Below are positions 1 through 17,760 of a DNA stretch of 64,000 nt, one piece after another. The notes beneath the pieces were generated by a model. It was not told where the DNA came from. It searched no databases and saw only the letters and a list, made by a program, of their open reading frames with translations. The position numbers and the translations under genes are program-made. The first letter of the stretch is position 1; every line of letters starts with the position of its first letter. This DNA comes from Turbatrix aceti (Eukaryota > Nematoda > Chromadorea > Rhabditida > Panagrolaimidae): the NCBI GenBank assembly GCA_963969345.1, contig OZ017766.1, forward strand, positions 4,154,001 to 4,218,000. The letters run 5' to 3'.

Positions 1-1816
1 AGGCAAACTTGCAAAAGGCCCGATAACGACAAAATAGCATTTTATCCAAATTAATTGGTTTCACACCCAGTACAGCCACCGAAAAAATTATTGTTGCGAT
101 TTCTCCCACGATCAGTTTGCTACGAAGGGGCATAAAATAGTCAGATGATGGCCACAGCGTGAGTCAGCGATAAACCTCGAAAGGAGACGCGCGAGACGTC
201 CTTGAGCACTACTCGGGCAGGCAGCGAGGCAGAGAGAGGGGCACGTGGTCGGACACCTGCCGGGATCCGAGCCGGCAAGCCCGGGGTGATCCTTCCGGAC
301 GATAAAATTCAAGGAAGTGCCTGGGTGGAATCAAAAAAACGCAGAACAAGTTGCAAATTGCGCAACAACTAAAACAAAGATCCAGAAAACCCAAATCCAG
401 GCCCATGCCCAACCGGACCGGCTCTGGACGCGGTACTCAGGCCGAGCCGTGAAGATGTGAGGTTAAACAGCACCCTGCATGCATGCCGGGCAGGATGGGC
501 AATTATCGTCTTCTGCCAACCTTCTGCGCGGGCGCGCAACTCAGTCAGTCAGGAGAACCTGTTTCACGGCCGCCGCTGAGGACAAGCGCAAATTATCCCT
601 CTCCGGCTATCGTTGTACCGAGCGTCCTTGACAGAGCCGCCGAAAATATGACAACAAATCCGCGGCTAAGGCAGATGTCTGCAAAGCGATTAATTACAAC
701 TTTTGTCACCCCCTGAAGACAGAATGGAATGAATCCTCATCCAAGTTACATTCTTTGGATTTGAATATCCTCCGCTAACGTATTAGAAATCAAAGATTGC
801 ACTTCAGTTGTTTTATGTCCTCATAAATCATGACACCCTCATTGGTATTCATTCCAAGATAAACAATTCATTTCGGCCACTATCTCGGTCGAAACCGCCG
901 TATTCGCTTCTCTTTGTTCTGCATTCGCGTATCTTACCTATTTTGCCCAAACGGAATCCAAGGTTGCACCTAACCGAGCTTCCATCTCGTTTGGAACGAC
1001 TCAATCTGTTGAAATCACAAAATTCATACCAGGTGCTCCGGAGCAGAGTTACTTCAGTGGCACGCCGAAGTAAGTTTTTGTATACTGCTAGGCTCTTTAT
1101 CATTCACATCTTTGTCGGAAAGTTGATTTTTATGTAACCAATAAAAATGAACATCAAATTAAGCAAATGAAATAAGCTTTATTATCCTTTGTAATCATTT
1201 AATTCTCCTTTGTAATCTTTTACCATTGCGTCCACGAAGTGTTCTGCAATCGTAATAAATGAACTGTGTTCCATGCAGACCTGTTCTGCCACCGTAGACA
1301 ACCGAGACCATGTGACACAAAAAATAAACACAAAAATACCCATGAAACAGACTGCAAGTGCGAAAACAGTAATTACAAATGGTTTGTCACCTAAAAAATA
1401 ATTTTAATATTTTTGAGTAAAAATCTGATGAAAACGTACGATAAATTGGTCCATCGTGTTGAAAAAAGGGTTTCTTTGGCGGATCCGAAGAAGTCTCATT
1501 CGAAGGATGGGTGTCGCGAGTCTCATTCGAAGGATGGGAATCACCTTGATCATCTTGATCTGGAGATGAAGTTTTGTCCGACGACATGCTTGACGACAAT
1601 TGAATGGCAACCGACCTGGCAAGTTATGGAATTACATTAATCGCTGTAATGCTAATTTTTTGGAAAAATGTAAAAAAATTGAATTTCGGATCTCGCGGAG
1701 ATGGGGCACGCGCCGGCTATGCCAGGGCTCTCACCGCGAAACTTTTGAATCTTGTTTTTTGAAGTTGAGTTATTTTTTCCGTTTCCTCTGTTTTACTTTA
1801 TACTTTGTGAATCCGG
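1..1816. other. Intergenic; no supported gene
   Basis: I see no gene here. Open frames on both strands are short, lack recognisable domains and do not join through plausible splice sites. The stretch around 170-480 is more GC-rich than its flanks and could be a promoter or first exon of a gene lying to the left, but nothing decides this. A 70-codon minus-strand frame at 1387-1599 is polar, Ser/Asp-rich and overlaps a small direct repeat. It could be a fragment of a low-complexity protein, but I do not call it. Confidence 0.5.
1493..1538. repeat. Short direct repeat, 2 copies of 19 bp
   Basis: A 19-base word ending in TTCGAAGGATGGG occurs at 1493-1511 and again at 1520-1538, giving a 27-base period. 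On the minus strand it encodes a repeated HPSNET-type peptide. No flanking gene explains it. Confidence 0.7.
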
Positions 1817-2702
1817 ATGTCCCTGTCAAAGAGCGACATTGCCTTCGGGCAGATCTTCCCGCGAGGCACTTCCTACCAAAGCGAGCATGATACGATGGAA
1901 ACGAAGGTGAGTGCAGGCATGCGCATTTTGTTTTACCAAAGCGTTTTTATTACCCGTTCAGAAACTCGCGGAAGGCTTCACGTGCAAGATCGACCGGACT
2001 TGGGATGGCAAGCCGGTGGACCACGTGCCAATTGAGCTCAGCATGCATTGGCACTTTGAGCGTCAGATCGGTGCTCCGCACAAACGCGTCATCAAGGCCG
2101 AGTTCCGGGCGCCTCTCTTCGACGATCCAGAGCCCTCGGGGCCTGTCGGGCCTACACCGGGGCTGTGGGACTACGAAGTGGTCGAATTGTTCTTTGCGAA
2201 CGAAGAAGGCGCCTACCTCGAGGTCGAGGTCGGTCCTCACGGCCACTGGCTTGTCCTCTTCTTCCGAGGCTACCGGGAGTGCTTCAACGACGGCGCCGAT
2301 ATCGATCTCGTCGTCGACAACGCTTTTGATCTCGACACATGGGTCTGCGGGATCGAGATTCCAATCGCATATTTGCCTCCGAGTGAGTTTTTGCCCGGAT
2401 GGTTTTTTTTCATCGAGCAAGTTTTTTCAGGAGTGACCAAGTTCAACGCCTACGCCATCCACGGCACCGGCCCGGATCGCGTCTACGAAGCTCTGCATCC
2501 TGTGACCGACGGCGGCCTCGCAGAGCCTGATTTTCATAAACTCGAGTACTTCAAGCGCATCGACACTGGCAGGTTCCTCCCCGAGCTCTACAACTACCGG
2601 CCCTTCGTCGACACGCGGTACGGCAACATGTGGCACTCGGTGTATCCCGATGCCGATGCCGACGACAGGCCAGCACCGCCGAAAGACAATCCAACACTGT
2701 GA
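1817..2702 (+). CDS. UPF0462 protein (C4orf33 homologue), cytosolic copy
   Basis: Three exons: 1817-1906, 1962-2382 and 2431-2702, joined by 55- and 48-base introns with GTGAGT donors, give about 260 aa. The match is to the UPF0462 family (human C4orf33), seen in the core motifs WDGKPVDH, LWDYEVVELFF, a GPHGHWLVLFF-like strand, VTKFNAYAIHG and a late DFHKLEYFK. The molecular function of this family is unknown to me. There is no signal peptide: the N-terminus is polar (MSLSKSDIAFG), so the protein is probably cytosolic. A paralogue lies immediately downstream in the same orientation and shares the position and phase of the late intron, so the pair arose by tandem duplication. An AATAAA at 2705-2710 follows the stop. 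Confidence 0.9.
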
Positions 2703-2704
2703 AC

Positions 2705-2710
2705 AATAAA
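2705..2710 (+). promoter_or_regulatory. Poly(A) signal AATAAA
   Basis: The canonical AATAAA starts three bases after the TGA of the first UPF0462 gene. It marks a very short 3' UTR, as is common in compact nematode genes. Confidence 0.6.
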
Positions 2711-2992
2711 CAATACTGGGTGCTTTTATTGTTTTCGAGCACCATCGATGGATGTATCGTGGTCGCGATGGTCGCACAAAGTTAAAAAAAATTTTCCATT
2801 GCGGATCTGATGCATTGTTGGGGTGCTTTTTCTCGTCAACAATCGCAAGTGCAATCAAACCGGGTCTCGACCTGTCAGTCGTGCTCCGGGAACGCGTCCG
2901 AGCATCGAAGCCCGTCTTTAGTCTTATCATCCTCATTCGGGGCTCGCTAGCACTAATCAGCAGAAAGTTGCATCATTTTGTCGGTTTACAGA

Positions 2993-3879
2993 ATGCAAAG
3001 CAGCTCGTTGCCGCTTTTCTTGCTTTCAGCCCTGCTGGTGTCTATTCTGGCACTCAGTGCCTCTTCGCGAAACGACGCAGAACCAACGGTAGGGTTTTAT
3101 ACGGCAGAAAAGGAAAACAGAAGCGTTTTAGGCCTCGCCGAGCCCCCCGGGATACAACTTTTCGATAGAAACGACCTGGAACAACTTGTCTTTGACGTAT
3201 CCCGCCACGAATTTTTCTTTCAACTGGAATGTTATAAACTCGTCGACGGCTCCGGAGCGGTACTTCGTTCGGGTTGTTTTTACGGCTCCTTACTTCCACA
3301 ATCCTCCTCCGCCGAATCCTCCCGGTCCCACGCCTGGGGTAAGACTGAAAATTTGTGTTTTGTGGTTTTATGTCTGGTTTTTTTGCAGCTGTTCAACTAT
3401 GAAGTCGTCGAGCTCTTTTTTGCCAACGACCAGGAGCGCTACGTTGAAATCGAGATTGGGCCTCACAGAAACTGGCTGATATACTTCTTCAAGGGTCCCA
3501 AGGACCTGTTCACGAATGGCACGGAGTTGCTGCTCATCCGATCCATCAAAACCACGCAGACCACCTGGACCGCCGATGTCGAGATTCCTCTGGCCTACCT
3601 GCCTCCTAGTAAGAGTTTTTTTTGAAGTACGCGAAAGTAAAAAAAGTGGATTTTTTAGATGTGACGACGTTTAACGCCTACGGAATCCACGACGCCAACG
3701 GCACTCGACAGTACGAGGCGTTTTCGCCGACACCGTATGGCGAATTCAGCTACGCGGATTTCCATCGTTTGAAGTACTTTGCTGCTGTCAATACGAGCGA
3801 GTTCATCCCCGTCGGCATGAACTACAAGCCTGTCTTTGATCCTGTTTATGGCGGGCCGTGGACCCATATTTACAATTGA
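2993..3879 (+). CDS. UPF0462 protein (C4orf33 homologue), secreted copy
   Basis: Four exons: 2993-3088, 3132-3338, 3389-3608 and 3659-3879. The start was chosen because a splice acceptor (TTTACAG, ending 2991) lies one base before the ATG, and because the first exon encodes a clear signal peptide (MQSSSLPLFLLSALLVSILA) missing from the upstream paralogue. The mature part keeps the family signature: YEVVELFFAND, an IEIGPHRNWLIYFF strand, LPPNVTTFNAYGIHD and DFHRLKYF. Possible N-glycosylation sites (for example NSS, NGT) are gained relative to the cytosolic copy, which fits secretion. The second exon starts a new N-terminal segment (SPPGYNFSIETTWNN). Function is unknown; family membership is firm, and secretion is inferred from the leader. 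Confidence 0.88.
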
Positions 3880-4003
3880 CCGTGGCGCTGATGGCACTTC
3901 TGGCATAGAAATTCATAAATATAATTTTTATTTCTTGAACTTTGGGGGTTTTTATACGGTCATCTGCCGTTTTATATCGGTCCACTCATTCGGTGTAATA
4001 AAA

Positions 4004-4442
4004 ATGTTATCAGCTTCTTTGACACAGAACAGGCCGATGAACCGCGTGTTCGAGCAATTTGACGACTTTTGCACTCTCTGCGGCACGATGCTGCCCCAGG
4101 CCAAAGAGGCTCCCAGCACTGTGTACTGCACGCAATGCTTTGCTCCTTGGCACGTCAATGGTTCGTTTGTTTTTGCACGTTGTTCCAATTTGTATGGTTC
4201 CATTTGCAGAGAAATACCGAACCCTGGTGTACCGTCGCGAAAAGTACTACCAGCAGACGATGGTGCAGATGGAGGAAAAGCCCGCGGGCGCAGACGAGGG
4301 ATCCGTCGTCGAACACGTCTGCAGCAGGTGCGAGCACACGCTGGCGACGTACTCGACCCGACAGACGCGGTCCGCCGACGAAGGCCAGACGGTTTTCTAC
4401 GCGTGCCTCAAGTGCAAAAAGACTGACATTGAATACTCTTGA
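4004..4442 (+). CDS. POLR1H: DNA-directed RNA polymerase I subunit RPA12
   Basis: Two exons, 4004-4160 and 4210-4442. The protein has the two zinc ribbons of Pol I subunit RPA12 (ZNRD1/POLR1H). The N-terminal ribbon has CTLCGTMLP then YCTQC. The C-terminal TFIIS-like ribbon has CSRCEHTLATYSTRQTR, the RSADEGQTVFY stretch and CLKCKK. The DE pair in that last motif is the acidic hairpin needed for transcript cleavage in this family. The subunit acts in the nucleolus in rRNA transcription. An alternative start at 4037 (MNRVFEQFDD) lies six bases after a possible splice acceptor (GACACAG, ending about 4027) and gives a length closer to the family norm of roughly 120 aa. The gene begins about 125 bases after the preceding gene, so co-transcription is possible. 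Confidence 0.95.
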
Positions 4443-4551
4443 TTCTGATTTATTTGGCTGGGAATTTGTTGATTTTGAATAAATCGTTTGGAAGAATTTT
4501 GTTCGAGACTTTTTTCTTTTTTCCTCACAAAGTCTCGCGCAAGCGTGCAAA

Positions 4552-4974
4552 ATGCCGTCCGAAAAAAATGCCCCAGCTGCATCGCAGAACCGCAAAAACC
4601 AGGCTCAGTCGGTCACGAATCGCGATAAGCGCAGTGCCGTCTCTCAGGGGAGGTAAGTCACTGGGAGTGTGTGGGTTTCGGCTAGGGTTCCGTTATCAGT
4701 CAGGCGTCAGCTTCGGAGAACGAACGCGATGAGGCCAAGACCCCGCTGCTGCCCTCGACGATGACGTGCATCAGTGGCATGTTCGACGACCTCAGCGGGC
4801 TCAAAGGTATGTTCTAGACCGCTGACAGCGTTCAGCTTCGTGTTTGCAGATCCCGCACCACTGAGCATCCGGCAGAGCATCGTCTCCGGGATCCTGATCG
4901 CCTCGAGCGTCTTCGTGCTGTTGGTGCTGGTCCTGCACCACATCTGTCCAATCTTCGCCGCCAACGGACTCTGA
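4552..4974 (+). CDS. Small single-pass membrane protein, unrecognised
   Basis: I do not recognise this gene, but the splicing is convincing. Exons 4552-4652, 4700-4806 and 4850-4974 join through 47- and 43-base introns and keep one frame of 110 aa. The N-terminal 65 residues are polar and rich in Ser, Gln and Asn, with a KTPLLPS segment. Residues of about 80-105 form one hydrophobic helix (SGILIASSVFVLLVLVLHH), followed by a tail of only about nine residues (PIFAANGL). That arrangement resembles a tail-anchored or type II membrane protein. It starts 110 bases after the RPA12 stop and is followed by AATAAA near 4983. It is too fragmented by introns to be seen as one long open frame. Confidence 0.7.
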
Positions 4975-5086
4975 CAGTCCGAAATAAATATTGAATACGC
5001 CATTCATTTCGAAAAAAAGACACGTTAACTCGCAGAAAAGGAAGAAAGAAATATGGATGGCACCCGGGACGCGAGAAGACTGCTAG

Positions 5087-12248
<7,162 letters not shown>

Positions 12249-12750
12249 GGCTGTCTAGTCACATGGATGACTCACCAGTCACCTGTAAAAACTACATCAA
12301 GCATTGCATGTGCCAATCAATATATCACGCACGTCCATGAGTCAAGAGCGTCTCCTAGATACCAGCCGTATTTTGAAACGCAACCACGCTGCCTATGGAG
12401 CAACCGGAAAAGAGATAAAACAGAGGACAAATAGGAAGAGCAGGTGGAAGAGCTGCACCCATTTGCCAGTTTTCATCAACATCGGTCGAAGCACTAATCA
12501 GGATGAAAAGAGGACCTCTCACTGCGATACTCTCGCATGTTGCTCGCAGTTTTCTTGCGCGCAAATTATTTTCGGGCTTTTTGCCGTTTTTATTGGATTC
12601 GCCTTTGGCTTCCGTTTTGTTTTTTGTGTTCGCTTATTTTTTTATTTTTTGTATCACGGATATAAATTTGAAGCTTGTTTTACGGTCCTGGTGTTAAAAT
12701 TTGTTATTCCACCTGTTTTTATATGAAAAACGTATTTTCAGACATTCGAA
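12249..12750. promoter_or_regulatory. Divergent intergenic region, pecanex / YEATS4
   Basis: About 500 bases separate the ATG of pecanex (minus strand) from that of YEATS4 (plus strand), so both promoters must lie here or overlap. The right half (12540-12720) is strongly T-rich and ends in a splice acceptor, TATTTTCAG ending at 12741, ten bases before the YEATS4 ATG. I see no convincing TATA box. Confidence 0.5.
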
Positions 12751-13635
12751 ATGATGATGCCTCCGACCGAGAGGGTCGAATGCGAGATCATCCGACCGAT
12801 CGTCTACGGCAACTGGGCGCGCCAGCTTCCGAGACCCTCGGAGAACGGACACACCCACGAATGGGTTGTGTACGTGAAGCCTTACTACCAGGAGCCGTTG
12901 TCGCGGTGGATAAAGAAGGTGCACTTCAAACTGCACACGGACTACCATGACAACAACCGGTGTAAGTTGTGATTGACACTTGAAGTTTGTTTTTCCATGA
13001 CTGTACCTGCCTGAGCTTTCAGACATCGAGGAAGAGCCATTTGAAGTCCGTGAGACCGGCTGGGGCGAATTCTACGTGAACATGCGCATCTTTTTCGTCG
13101 ACCCCAATGAACGGCCCGTGACTTTTAGCCACTATCTGGCTCTGAGGGCGCCGGAGGTTCGACCCAACTTTTTTATGAAAGAGTCCTACGACGAAGTGGT
13201 GAGTCTGAAGCGTGCAGGAAACTATCATTTTTTTATTCTTCAACTTTTCAGATTTTTAATACCCCATCGAAACAGATGCACGATCTGCTCATGATGCCGT
13301 ATGGACCGCATGATCCGGCTCTGCACTTCACAGACTGTGAGTTTGATGTTTTTGGGTTTTGAGAATCAATGAAATCAACGTCCTTTTTCTTTTCAGTCGC
13401 TCAGAAGATGGCAGAAAGTGAGCAAGAACTCGACGACATAAACACCGTCGCCGAGAAAGAAGCCAAGGCCCTCGCCGAAGCCATCGCGGAGATGGGACGA
13501 GAGTGCAACGAGCTCAAAAAGCTCCTGGGAGGACTCGGAGACGACGCTGAATTCGCAGACAGCGGCGTTCAACTCAACCGAGAAATCAAAGAGGAGGCCT
13601 TTGACGACGGCGATGACGTCATGGATACAAATTGA
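12751..13635 (+). CDS. YEATS4: YEATS domain protein, GAS41/YEATS4 type
   Basis: Four exons: 12751-12961, 13023-13198, 13252-13336 and 13397-13635, 236 aa, close to human GAS41. The YEATS domain occupies about residues 8-135. Visible are IIRPIVYGNWAR at the start, HTHEWVVYVKPY, VHFKLHTDYH, the GWGEFYVNMRIFFVDP segment that carries the acyl-lysine pocket loop, and PVTFSHYLAL. The C-terminal third (about 160-215) is a heptad-rich coiled coil with many Glu and Lys residues, as in GAS41, ending in an acidic tail. The family reads acetylated or crotonylated histone H3 and works in the SRCAP/SWR1 and TIP60 complexes in the nucleus. The splice acceptor ten bases before the ATG marks the likely trans-splice site. 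The next gene starts only 169 bases downstream. Confidence 0.95.
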
Positions 13636-13803
13636 CCGGGTTCACTTGTATTTTTTTCTTTATTTTTTTATTGGAGCTTTGATGAGTAATAAACCCAGAC
13701 ACGCGGCGTTTTGGAGGGTGTTTACGAACGATCGCGGGAGACAGCTGCGGGCAGGCAGGCGCTGGCGTGGCCCCGAGCAAGTTTTCCGTCGTCCCCTCCA
13801 GCC

Positions 13804-15428
13804 ATGCTGCGCCCATCATCGATCGTGGCCGTTTGCCTGCACCTCGTCGCGATCGCGCCGATCTTGGTCGCGTCCCATGCCGACGTCGATGCCGCCCTGC
13901 ACGTGGAATGCGGCGGAAACAGCACGGAAGCTGCCGAAGAGCTGATCCTGCTGAACCGTCTCGTTTCGGTCGCCAGTGTACGCGTGAAACAGACAAATGA
14001 ACAATTTGAATCGGTTTGTTTGTCGCATTTTTTATCACTGAACTTTTTGTAATAAAAAAATTCTTGTAGAAAGTGCTGCTCCCCAGGTCGAAGCTTGCGG
14101 AGGCTGCGTTGGGTGGGAACGAGACGCTTGCCAGGGCTGCTTGCTCACAACACCCCCCGAAAATTGTTCTTCAGGTCTGTCTGAAATGTTTTCATACGTG
14201 TTGAATGTGTTTTTTTCGTCTTCTTTGTTATGATTCACAACGAACTTCGCACGCTGAAAAAAAAAACAACAAACAAAAACTTTTGCATCGAAAATAAATA
14301 TAAATTTTGGATTTTCTGTTTTAAGGATCTTGTATCCATCCTGAACGGCAGCTGGCTGTTTAATGAGTCCCAGAAGTTTTTCTTTTCTTCTGCGTCGATC
14401 AAAGAACTCCGGGGACTCGCAGATGCCACTTCCAAGCAACTCGTCGTCCTCCACGGCTTCTGCTCGTGTTTCTCCATGGAAGACAACGACGATGACGTCA
14501 TCAGGGAGGTTATTTCGAAGGCTACTAACCTCCTGGGCGACCAGGTACGGAAGATCAAGGCCAGCTACTTTCCCGAAGGCGTCGTGCCCGTCGTCGAGCA
14601 ATTTCTCGATCAGAAGCCACCCGAGACGTACGCATTCTTCTCGAAGGAAATCAAGGCTTATAATGAGAAAGTTGCCAGCGAGCTCGTTTCTCTGCTCACC
14701 CAGTATTTTTCCGGAATGTAAGCGCGCTTGAAAATCAGCTCAAAAACACGATTCATCGTTTTAGGAATTACTTTGCCGTGGGCGTTAACCGCGCTGACTA
14801 CGTGCTGGTCGGCAAGCTGCCCCCCTCGTCGGTGGTCCAGGTTCATCGAAATGGCTGGACCGTATTTGTCTACCGTTCCGAGATCGATGACGACTTCATC
14901 CAGGTGACGACCAACATCGACCAGCACCTGGATGGCCAGAGCGACCTCACCAACGGCTCGCAGCTCTGCGTGCTGCACGCCGCCAACGAGACGCTGCAGA
15001 ACATCTACGCAGCTGTTGCCGCCGTCTGCGAAGGCGTGCCGATGTGCGCGCTTTGGCCATTTGCCAACGTCGGCGCCGCATCCACCAACAGAAACCTCGG
15101 CTACGAGCACCACAGCTTCTGCCACACCACCGATTTCCAGGGCTTCGTTATCTACTTTGGTTTGACCCCGGTCGACGAATCTGATTCTGCGAAAGCTGGA
15201 GCCACCGATTCCGTCCCGTGGCAGAGCCTGGGTCGACTGGAGCGCTTGAGTTCATTGGCTAACGACTCTGTGGCACCTCCAGAAGGCACAAACGGGTCGA
15301 AGCCGGTGAACATGGTTGTGCAAGCCATCGAAAAGCACGCTGAAGAGCAGGAAGAAGAGCCCTCGCTGTGGACGAAGGTTACGAGAACGCTGAAACACAT
15401 TTTCACGTTCCAATGGCAAAAGCTCTGA
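13804..15428 (+). CDS. Secreted or luminal protein of unknown function
   Basis: Not recognised. Four exons: 13804-14013, 14070-14174, 14326-14717 and 14765-15428, about 456 aa in one continuous frame. The start lies two bases after a splice acceptor (CCCTCCAG, ending 13801). The first 24 residues form a signal peptide (PSSIVAVCLHLVAIAPILVA). Several possible N-glycosylation sites (NST, NET, NGS, NES, NDS) suggest passage through the secretory pathway. The central part has two distinctive blocks, one around NRADYVLVGKLPPSSVVQVH and one around LCVLHAANETLQNIYAAVA, followed by a Cys-containing stretch. The C-terminal 60 residues are polar, rich in Glu, and end in a hydrophobic-basic segment (LKHIFTFQWQKL) that is too short to be a confident membrane anchor. 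It sits between YEATS4 and a transporter, with about 165 bases on either side. Confidence 0.75.
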
Positions 15429-15588
15429 TTCTGACATGAGTTTTGACATTTCTGATAAATTAAATAATTGTTTTCGTGCTTTTGTTTTCGTCTCCGGAGA
15501 TGCGGGGACACGAGCCATTGTTTTGGGGAAACAATGGAAAAAATAAGACTTATAAGACGGTTTCGACAGACGCAGAGCACTTTGCACC

Positions 15589-17323
15589 ATGTTACTGCAG
15601 ATTTCGGAATTGGATCCTCACCGATGGTACGTCATTTTTGTGTTTTCCGTCCTTTTTGCCGGACATTTTGGGGTGAGTTGATTGATCGTAACTGAAATAT
15701 CAAGTCGCGATGTTTCCAGTTTTTCGTGTCGAAACTCATGTCTTGGATGCACTATAAGGCGTTTTACTGTCCGCCAAATTCGTTCAATTCTACGATCGAT
15801 CAGAATGACTTTGGTTCATGCACCGTCGATATCGACTTTCTCCTGACGCATCCTGTCGTTTGTCTGATTGGCCTGATTCCTGGCATCATGATTTTTCACT
15901 GCATGGGTTTGGCAAAAACCGTAACTTTCCATCTTCCCCTGTGCTAGTGAATGCCGTCTTTTTTCTTTCAGTTGTGCACAGGTGCGTTGATCAGCTTCAC
16001 AGGACACACCCTGAGGCTGATATCCTCGATCCCCGCCCTGGGCCCGGTGTTCCGCATAACTTTGGTCGAAGTCGGCGAAGGCGTTGCGGATTTGTTCGTG
16101 CCATTTACAGCTCTGTCGCTTGTCTACATCACTGCCACCTGGTTTCCACCTCGGGAACGCATAATTGCTCTCACTGTTGTCATCGCCTGTAGGTTTTCTG
16201 GATTTGATTGTTGGTTGGTACTCTCGAGCGTTTTCAGCGGCGTCGTTTTTGATGGGCATGGGCAGTCTCCTGCCGGTTTTATTTTTCCCGGCAGAACCGG
16301 ATGCCAATTCATGGAACATGTTTTACATGGTTTGTTTTCCTGATCGGAGCCCCATCGCTGATTCTAACTTCAGGAGATCGTGCCCGTGGTCTACGACGTG
16401 ATCGGCATCTTCTTCGCATTTTGCGTGGGTGGAGATCGACCTACATTCATCCCATCTCCGGCCATCCGCAGTTGCAAGCGACCAAATCTCTTCGACGGCG
16501 CCCTGCGTCTTTTTACCAACCCGCAGTTTTACGCACTGGGACTGACCTTTGCCGTCGTGCACAGTCTGCCATGTACCTTTTACGTCACACGCGTAGTCTC
16601 TTTCAGACTCGGATATACCGAAGTACGCCTTTTTTGAGGTTTGACACTTCACAAGATTAATTTCAGAGCAGATACGCCCTGGCAGCAATCGGGCTTTTTG
16701 CGAGCACCCTCGGATCAGTCTTTTTTGCATACCTGGCACGAAACGGACGGAGCTTGACGGCGCTCATCAAGGCATACCTGATCGGATTTACCTTTGTCAC
16801 CTGTTTAGAGAATATGGTGCGCAAATTCACTTTTTTACTTGAACCTGTGTTTTTTTTTCAGTACCTTCGACACGACTTCCGGGGCCTGCCGGACGATATT
16901 GTGCTCATCGGCCTCGTCGCCTGCCACGGATTCTTTCTCTTCGCGCTCTTCACTGCAATTTATGAACTCTCCGCCGAAGCACTTTATCCGGTCCGCGAGT
17001 CCTTCGTCATGACCTTTGTGCACAACTTTTTTGGGTCCATCGGAGTCTTGGCGACGTACTTTGTTATCAGTGCCGTCCTTGCCTGGGATCTGAATTTAAC
17101 CGGCGCTGGGTCTTGGTTTATCAAAGTTCCGCCCATAAACGTCCAACGTGAGTCTTGAACTCATAAATATTACCTTATTGAAGCCCCTTTTTCAGTACTG
17201 ATGGACGTCTGGACCGGTTTTTGCATCGTATCCACGTCTGTCGTTCACTGCGTACTGCATCCACAGTACGTCCGTCGGAAGTACGAAGCTGTGAACCCAA
17301 TTGTTATCAATGTCAACCACTAA
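15589..17323 (+). CDS. Major facilitator transporter, SLC49-like (nearest SLC49A4/DIRC2)
   Basis: Eight exons: 15589-15672, 15720-15920, 15972-16188, 16238-16329, 16374-16622, 16667-16816, 16862-17147 and 17196-17323, 468 aa. Twelve hydrophobic segments are expected from the layout. The start RWYVIFVFSVLFAGHFG is a typical first MFS helix. Segment 4-5 has VADLFVPFTALSLVYITATW followed by FPPRERIIALT, which corresponds to the family's TxWF-x-x-x-ER signature. Late in the protein, YELSAEALYPVRESFVMTF matches the FFELFVETVYPV-type segment of the SLC49 group. SLC49 members move haem, choline or B6 vitamers; which substrate applies here cannot be read from the sequence. The family is well supported, the SLC49A4 assignment less so. 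The open frame is cut by seven short introns, so no single long frame shows it. Confidence 0.8.
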
Positions 17324-17414
17324 CCAGCCTGTTAATTTGCCAAAAGGGGGCTTTCAGCTTTTACAGGGGGCAAAGAGGGGTAAACAGATACGCGAAATAT
17401 CATAAATGCTTTTG

Positions 17415-17419
17415 AATGC
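17415..17419. repeat. Target-site duplication, left copy (AATGC)
   Basis: The five bases AATGC directly precede the left LTR and recur directly after the right LTR at 19292-19296, as expected for integrase-mediated insertion. Confidence 0.9.
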
Positions 17420-17760
17420 TGCTGCCGGGCTCCCGGCTAGCTCGCGCTTCCTCGTAGATCCCGGACACTTCGTAGTAGACAATAGTTTATCCGTAGAATC
17501 TCTCGTACAACAACCGTGAACAATTATGCATAAACGATGACTCGATGACGACGATCCCCAACCGGGACGAGCGCGTGCCACGCGCGACCTGCCTGCTGCT
17601 ACGCCCGCCGACCAGAATATGATGACTTCGCGTCATCGGTCGCTGCCGATCTGCTTGTCTTGCCGGCGCACGCTTCCCTCGTGGCCGCACACGTTCTCTG
17701 CCTCGCGCTCGTGGCTCGCTCACCAGTCCCTGGGAGAATGGTCAACCAGTCCCGGTACCA
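17420..17760 (-). repeat. LTR, left copy (3' LTR of element)
   Basis: The copy is 341 bases long. It begins TGCTGCCGGG, ends CCGGTACCA, and so has the TG...CA termini of a retroviral-type LTR. Read base by base it looks identical to the right copy. A polypurine tract abuts it on the internal side (RC of CTCCTTCCCCC, 17761-17771), which makes this the 3' LTR of a minus-strand element. Confidence 0.92.

Noticed and set aside
17487..17723. Frame repeated in both LTRs as a gene family
   Set aside because: The repetition is explained by the LTR copies themselves.
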